Source of the DNA: Hofstenia miamia
Taxonomy: Eukaryota; Xenacoelomorpha; Acoela
NCBI GenBank assembly: GCA_004352715.1
Contig: SCFE01000042.1
Coordinates: 1,623,361 to 1,687,360, forward strand
DNA length: 64,000 nucleotides
Direction of reading: 5' to 3'
The notes under the pieces were generated by a model. It saw nothing but the letters and a program-made list of their open reading frames with translations, was not told the DNA's origin and did no database searches. Positions 59,866 to 64,000 of the stretch are shown here, piece by piece. The position numbers and the translations under genes were made by a program. Numbering within the stretch: position 1 is the first letter of the stretch; each line of letters begins with the position of its first letter.

Positions 59866-61990
59866 ATGGTGCAGTCAGATAAAGAACCCAAACAAGGAAA
59901 AAACGATTTTCCTATCGATGACTATGAAAAGGCAAAGGTCTTAATTGTTCAGTTCAAAGCGAAATGTCGCGTCAAAGGTTATTCAGATACAATTGAGAAC
60001 TTGCAAGTTGCGAACTATTTCATGCCCCTATGCGGAATTGACACTCTCAAAAAATTATTATAGATTGTGCAACCGATTCCTATTGAAGAAATTTCTTTCT
60101 TAGACCTGGAAAAGCATCTTCTTAGTTATTTACAACCAAAGAAGAAGCTAATAAGGGCAGAGAGATGCAGATTTCATGGTATGAAGCAGCTTTTGTCAGA
60201 AAAGATAAGTGATTTTTTAAATCGTGCTTCTGATTGTGATTTCACAAAATTAAAAGATTCAAAAGACATTGAATCTGATATTATAATGGCACAACTTATT
60301 ACTGGTATTGCTAATCCAGAATTTCAACGAATGTTAATCAACGCAATACAATTAAATGATAAAATGACACTCCAGGAAGCAATAAGTTTCATTCAAAATC
60401 TTGAAAATATTCACAATTTCACTAATAACATAAATTTGAATGATGAGTTAGTTATGAATATGACACATTCGGACCAAGGTCAGAATGAACTTTGTACCAA
60501 ATGTTGTTACTATCATAGATATGGTGTTTGACCCGCGAAAGGGAAAACGTGTAACAAATGCAAGGGTAAGGATCATTTTGCTCAAGTCTGTAAAACAAAA
60601 AACATAATGCGTATTGTGCTAGATTCAATTCATGTACCGAAGATCCAGATATAGGTTCAGACTATTTCAATTTCATTTTTGCTTTGAATAACGCATTACA
60701 TACAAAGAATATACAACTAGATTTTGATAAGACACATGGAGCTAACATACAATTCGTAATGGATACTGGTGCGACACGTTCGGTAATTTCCGAAAAATGT
60801 TAGATCAGTCTAGAAAGACCCCGCCTGAAATCCGCATTACGAATTCCGACATTGCGTCTTTACAATGGTCAAGAACTAGTCAAACTAGGTTTAATAATCC
60901 GTTCTTTAACAGTGGAAAATATAATAATTCCAGTTACCCTAATTGTGGTCCGTTCTCAGCATTCATTTGGACTTATTGGAAATGATGTCTTTGACGATAT
61001 TGTGATTAAGAAGAAACCTCATAAAGAAGGATTTGTTGGCAGTTTGTCTGAAATTAAAGGATTTGAGGCAATAATTAAGCAAGCACCCGGTTTTCATGTT
61101 AAACATTTATAATGCCGTAGAATTCCAAACGAGTGGAAGGAAACCGTGAAAAAAACAGATTGATGAAATGTTAGAAAAAGATATTTTAGAAAAGGTTGAG
61201 AGCGGATCTGAGTGGGCTAGTCCCATTGTTTTAATTTAAAAACCAAAATGGGAAGCTAAGCATCACATGCGATTACAAAGCCAGTGGCGGTAATAAATCA
61301 ATTGCAAGAGACTCATACCAGATTCCGAGCACTCATGATATTCTGGGTAAACTGAAAAATGCTAAGTTTTTTGCTAAGATAGATTTGTCAGATGCATATT
61401 TCCAGATCCAAGCTCGCTAAAAACAGTCGGACTATAACGACAATTATCACCCATGCGGCCTATTTCGTTTCAAAAGACTTCCACAGGGTATATGCACTGT
61501 TTCGGCCATTTTCAACGTGTAATTGAAAACGTGCTTGGACCAAACCTTATTCAGATTGTGATAGTTTATCAAGATGATAATTTGATCCCTGCTACTTGTG
61601 AAAAGTTGCTAACAATCCTTCTCAAGAAAGTTTCGGAACGGCTAAAAGAAGGAGGATGTACAATTTCTTCGGACAAGTCAATAATGTATTCCGAAACATC
61701 AAATTCTTAGGATATGTAATAGAAAATGGAACTGTATCACCAAACCCTGAGACAGTCGCTGTGTTAAAATATTAACCCCAGAACAACTAATACAAAAGAG
61801 CTTGATAGATTTCTTGGATTGTGCAACTGGTTCGTAAAGTTCACTCCTAACTAGAGTACAGTTGCAGAGCCATTGTACGCGCTTCGTCGCAGAAACAGTG
61901 AGTTTCTTTGGACTGAAAAGCATACCGAAGCTATGGAAATGCTAATAAAGGTATTATGATCAAGTTTGTCCCTTCATGCGGATGACCCTT
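59866..61990 (+). mobile_element. Ty3/gypsy-like retrotransposon, gag-pol relic without visible LTRs
   Basis: Plus strand, in order. Gag-like segment from MVQSDKEPKQGK (59866) through LSYLQPKKKLIRAERCRFHG to about 60470, with a TAG at 60061. Two zinc knuckles, CTKC..H then CNKCKGKDHFAQVC (60499-60590), with a stop between. Aspartic protease FVMDTGATRSVIS (about 60755). RT with SEWASPIV, FAKIDLSDAYFQI, CGLFRFKRLPQGI-like and VIVYQDDNLIP (about 61560, catalytic DD in a YQDD box), then the connection and RNase H start LRRRNSEFLWTEKHTEAMEM (about 61890). At least six stops or shifts. The 3' part is lost into another repeat and a 1000-N gap. No integrase, LTR or primer-binding site is seen. Confidence 0.85.
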
Positions 61991-62012
61991 CCAAAGAAGT
62001 AACGGTATACAC

Positions 62013-62242
62013 CAGGAGTGGCCAACCTGTGGCGCATTAGAACCTTGAAGTAGAGTAGTAGGCGCCAGAGGTACCGATTATGGTATGGTACCACACCATT
62101 ATGTACCATATTGTGGATAGCATAATGGTATGGTAGAAAAAAATTCATAGCCATTATGGATGGTGAACTTAAAAATATGGCCATAATGGAAATCCATAAA
62201 TTTATTGGTACATATACAGAATTTACAATTAGTTTCAATAAA
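62013..62242. mobile_element. hAT-like terminus and TATGGTA palindromic repeat
   Basis: CAGGAGTGGCCAACCTGTGGC at 62013 resembles a common hAT end. From 62068 the words TATGGTACCA, ACCATTATG, GGTATGGTA and ATTATGG recur in both orientations, like the subterminal arrays of the other hAT-type relics here. The rest is lost in the gap. Confidence 0.45.
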
Positions 62243-63242
62243 NNNNNNNNNNNNNNNNNNNNNNNNNNNNNNNNNNNNNNNNNNNNNNNNNNNNNNNNNN
62301 NNNNNNNNNNNNNNNNNNNNNNNNNNNNNNNNNNNNNNNNNNNNNNNNNNNNNNNNNNNNNNNNNNNNNNNNNNNNNNNNNNNNNNNNNNNNNNNNNNNN
62401 NNNNNNNNNNNNNNNNNNNNNNNNNNNNNNNNNNNNNNNNNNNNNNNNNNNNNNNNNNNNNNNNNNNNNNNNNNNNNNNNNNNNNNNNNNNNNNNNNNNN
62501 NNNNNNNNNNNNNNNNNNNNNNNNNNNNNNNNNNNNNNNNNNNNNNNNNNNNNNNNNNNNNNNNNNNNNNNNNNNNNNNNNNNNNNNNNNNNNNNNNNNN
62601 NNNNNNNNNNNNNNNNNNNNNNNNNNNNNNNNNNNNNNNNNNNNNNNNNNNNNNNNNNNNNNNNNNNNNNNNNNNNNNNNNNNNNNNNNNNNNNNNNNNN
62701 NNNNNNNNNNNNNNNNNNNNNNNNNNNNNNNNNNNNNNNNNNNNNNNNNNNNNNNNNNNNNNNNNNNNNNNNNNNNNNNNNNNNNNNNNNNNNNNNNNNN
62801 NNNNNNNNNNNNNNNNNNNNNNNNNNNNNNNNNNNNNNNNNNNNNNNNNNNNNNNNNNNNNNNNNNNNNNNNNNNNNNNNNNNNNNNNNNNNNNNNNNNN
62901 NNNNNNNNNNNNNNNNNNNNNNNNNNNNNNNNNNNNNNNNNNNNNNNNNNNNNNNNNNNNNNNNNNNNNNNNNNNNNNNNNNNNNNNNNNNNNNNNNNNN
63001 NNNNNNNNNNNNNNNNNNNNNNNNNNNNNNNNNNNNNNNNNNNNNNNNNNNNNNNNNNNNNNNNNNNNNNNNNNNNNNNNNNNNNNNNNNNNNNNNNNNN
63101 NNNNNNNNNNNNNNNNNNNNNNNNNNNNNNNNNNNNNNNNNNNNNNNNNNNNNNNNNNNNNNNNNNNNNNNNNNNNNNNNNNNNNNNNNNNNNNNNNNNN
63201 NNNNNNNNNNNNNNNNNNNNNNNNNNNNNNNNNNNNNNNNNN
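62243..63242. other. assembly gap of exactly 1000 N
   Basis: A round-number gap. The reading frames listed on both sides across it have no meaning. Confidence 0.95.
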
Positions 63243-63524
63243 CAATATAAGTTCTGTTAAATATAAAACAATTTCTGGGTAATAACAAGAATTTATGAAA
63301 TTTAATACTAGTGCTGTTATTCAGTGTACATATCAAGTTCATTAACAAATAATATATGATTATTTCAATATAGTAATCCTTTCAATGGTCTAAAACTACA
63401 AACGTACACTTTAAAATTATTTATGTAATGTATGAATATTCACATCTTTAGTCACCCCTCTTCATTATTCATGAATTAATTGCGGGCAATGACTCATCAA
63501 TTAGCACACGTCAATCAATTTTTA
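63243..63524. other. non-coding stretch
   Basis: Nothing recognised before the hairpin element. Confidence 0.4.
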
Positions 63525-63637
63525 TACATGTATGTGAACGCTTTTTTTGGTGACAGATTACAAAGTAATCAGTCACAAAAAAATTTTTGCTGAAACTTGC
63601 TTTTGCAATTTCAGCAAAAAGCGTTCGCATACATGTA
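63525..63637. repeat. 113-bp inverted-repeat element with two inner hairpins
   Basis: The outer arms TACATGTATGTGAACGCTTT (63525) and the inverse of TACATGTATGCGAACGCTTT (ending 63637) pair with one mismatch. Inside lie a hairpin GGTGACAGATTAC/GTAATCAGTCAC (63549-63576) and a second GCTGAAA/TTTCAGC (63589-63615). Together they can fold as a three-way junction. It abuts an open frame on its right. Confidence 0.8.
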
Positions 63638-64000
63638 CTGAAATTGGATTTTGAAATCACCAGTGGAAGAGTAGTCATAAGAAATGAAACGCCTTATGAA
63701 TTTGAATTAAATCAGGTAGATGAAATTTTGGGTTTTGATCGTCACTATCGAATAGTCAATGGTTTGAACACTGCTAAATATAAATTTGAGATCTTAAATG
63801 GACTGCATAATATTTTAATTTATACTGATATAGTTACTTGTCAACATTATCAGAGTGGTAGCATCCCGTTATTGGATCAAATACCCTTATTCACAGTATA
63901 TAGTGTAAATGATCAGCCATTCATCAATTATGAAAAAACTCATATAATTTATAAACCAACTTCAAAGCCATTCATCGATAGAATTACAATTAGCTTCCAT
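63638..64000 (+). CDS. Polinton/adintovirus-like capsid-associated ORF, partial at both ends
   Basis: An uninterrupted plus-strand frame runs from a stop at 63566-63568 to the right edge. From 63638 it is protein-like for 121 codons with no ATG near its start. It reads LKLDFEITSGRVVIRNE, VDEILGFDRHYRIV, NILIYTDIVTCQHYQSGSIP with LLDQIP, then INYEKTHIIYKP and FIDRITISFH at the edge. The pattern (I)LGF early, then IY(T/C)(D/N)IV......PLL..(I/V)P, then (Y/H)..(P) and F..I.I.(I/F) is the one I associate with a minor-capsid/penton-like protein of Polinton (Maverick) elements and adintoviruses. Recognition is from memory and not tested. The 5' part is absent, apparently replaced by the hairpin element. 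Confidence 0.5.
   Translation, partial: MKLDFEITSGRVVIRNETPYEFELNQVDEILGFDRHYRIVNGLNTAKYKFEILNGLHNILIYTDIVTCQHYQSGSIPLLDQIPLFTVYSVNDQPFINYEKTHIIYKPTSKPFIDRITISFH

Overview
The window looks like AT-rich, intron- and transposon-laden animal DNA, most likely from an invertebrate; I cannot name the species. Support for this: spliced exons with GT..AG borders and a strikingly uniform TTTAG/CTTAG acceptor, doublecortin (DCX) and PLAT/LH2 domains (metazoan ciliary or sensory type), long (AT)n tracts, and relics of almost every animal transposon class (non-LTR, Penelope-like, Ty3-like, Tc1/mariner, hAT-like, piggyBac-like, a tRNA-derived SINE, a Polinton/adintovirus-like capsid-type ORF). There are no operons or bacterial features.

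Two sets of exons belong to real host genes. (1) Minus strand, 14640 down to 4430: six exons with matching splice phases encode the second DCX domain of a DCX protein followed by two complete PLAT domains, as in RP1/LOXHD1-type proteins. The gene is open at both ends here. (2) Plus strand, 41344-41517 and 44544-44763: a start-codon exon plus an exon that together make one complete DCX domain of the kind that normally comes first in a DCX tandem. The two sets are 27 kb apart in opposite orientation with unsized gaps between them, so either there are two genes or one gene has been split by an inversion or a mis-oriented contig.

Layout: 1-4.4 kb non-coding with one hAT-like relic. 4.4-14.7 kb the DCX-PLAT gene, whose introns hold two almost identical 1.8 kb blocks (7.44-9.26 and 11.98-13.80 kb), each carrying a copy of one DCX exon and a non-LTR RT relic. 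14.7-20 kb nested DNA elements and a decayed LINE. 21-21.8 kb Penelope-like relic. 24.3-26.8 kb a 78-bp satellite. 27.7-32.6 kb gag-like and LINE relics. 35.1-38.0 kb two dead Tc1/mariner elements. 39.1-40.7 kb a broken transposon-type zinc-finger gene. 41.3-44.8 kb the plus-strand DCX exons. 48.7-50.7 kb MITEs, an RT relic and a minisatellite. 55-57 kb hAT and RT relics. 58-59 kb a duplicated SINE-bearing unit. 59.2-62 kb an unclassified ORF and a dead Ty3-like element. 63.5-64 kb a multi-hairpin element against an ORF that runs off the right edge.

Several N-runs are exactly 1000 long (23263-24262, 38131-39130, 62243-63242), which suggests unsized scaffold gaps. Others are flanked by duplicated sequence, so local order and orientation deserve caution.
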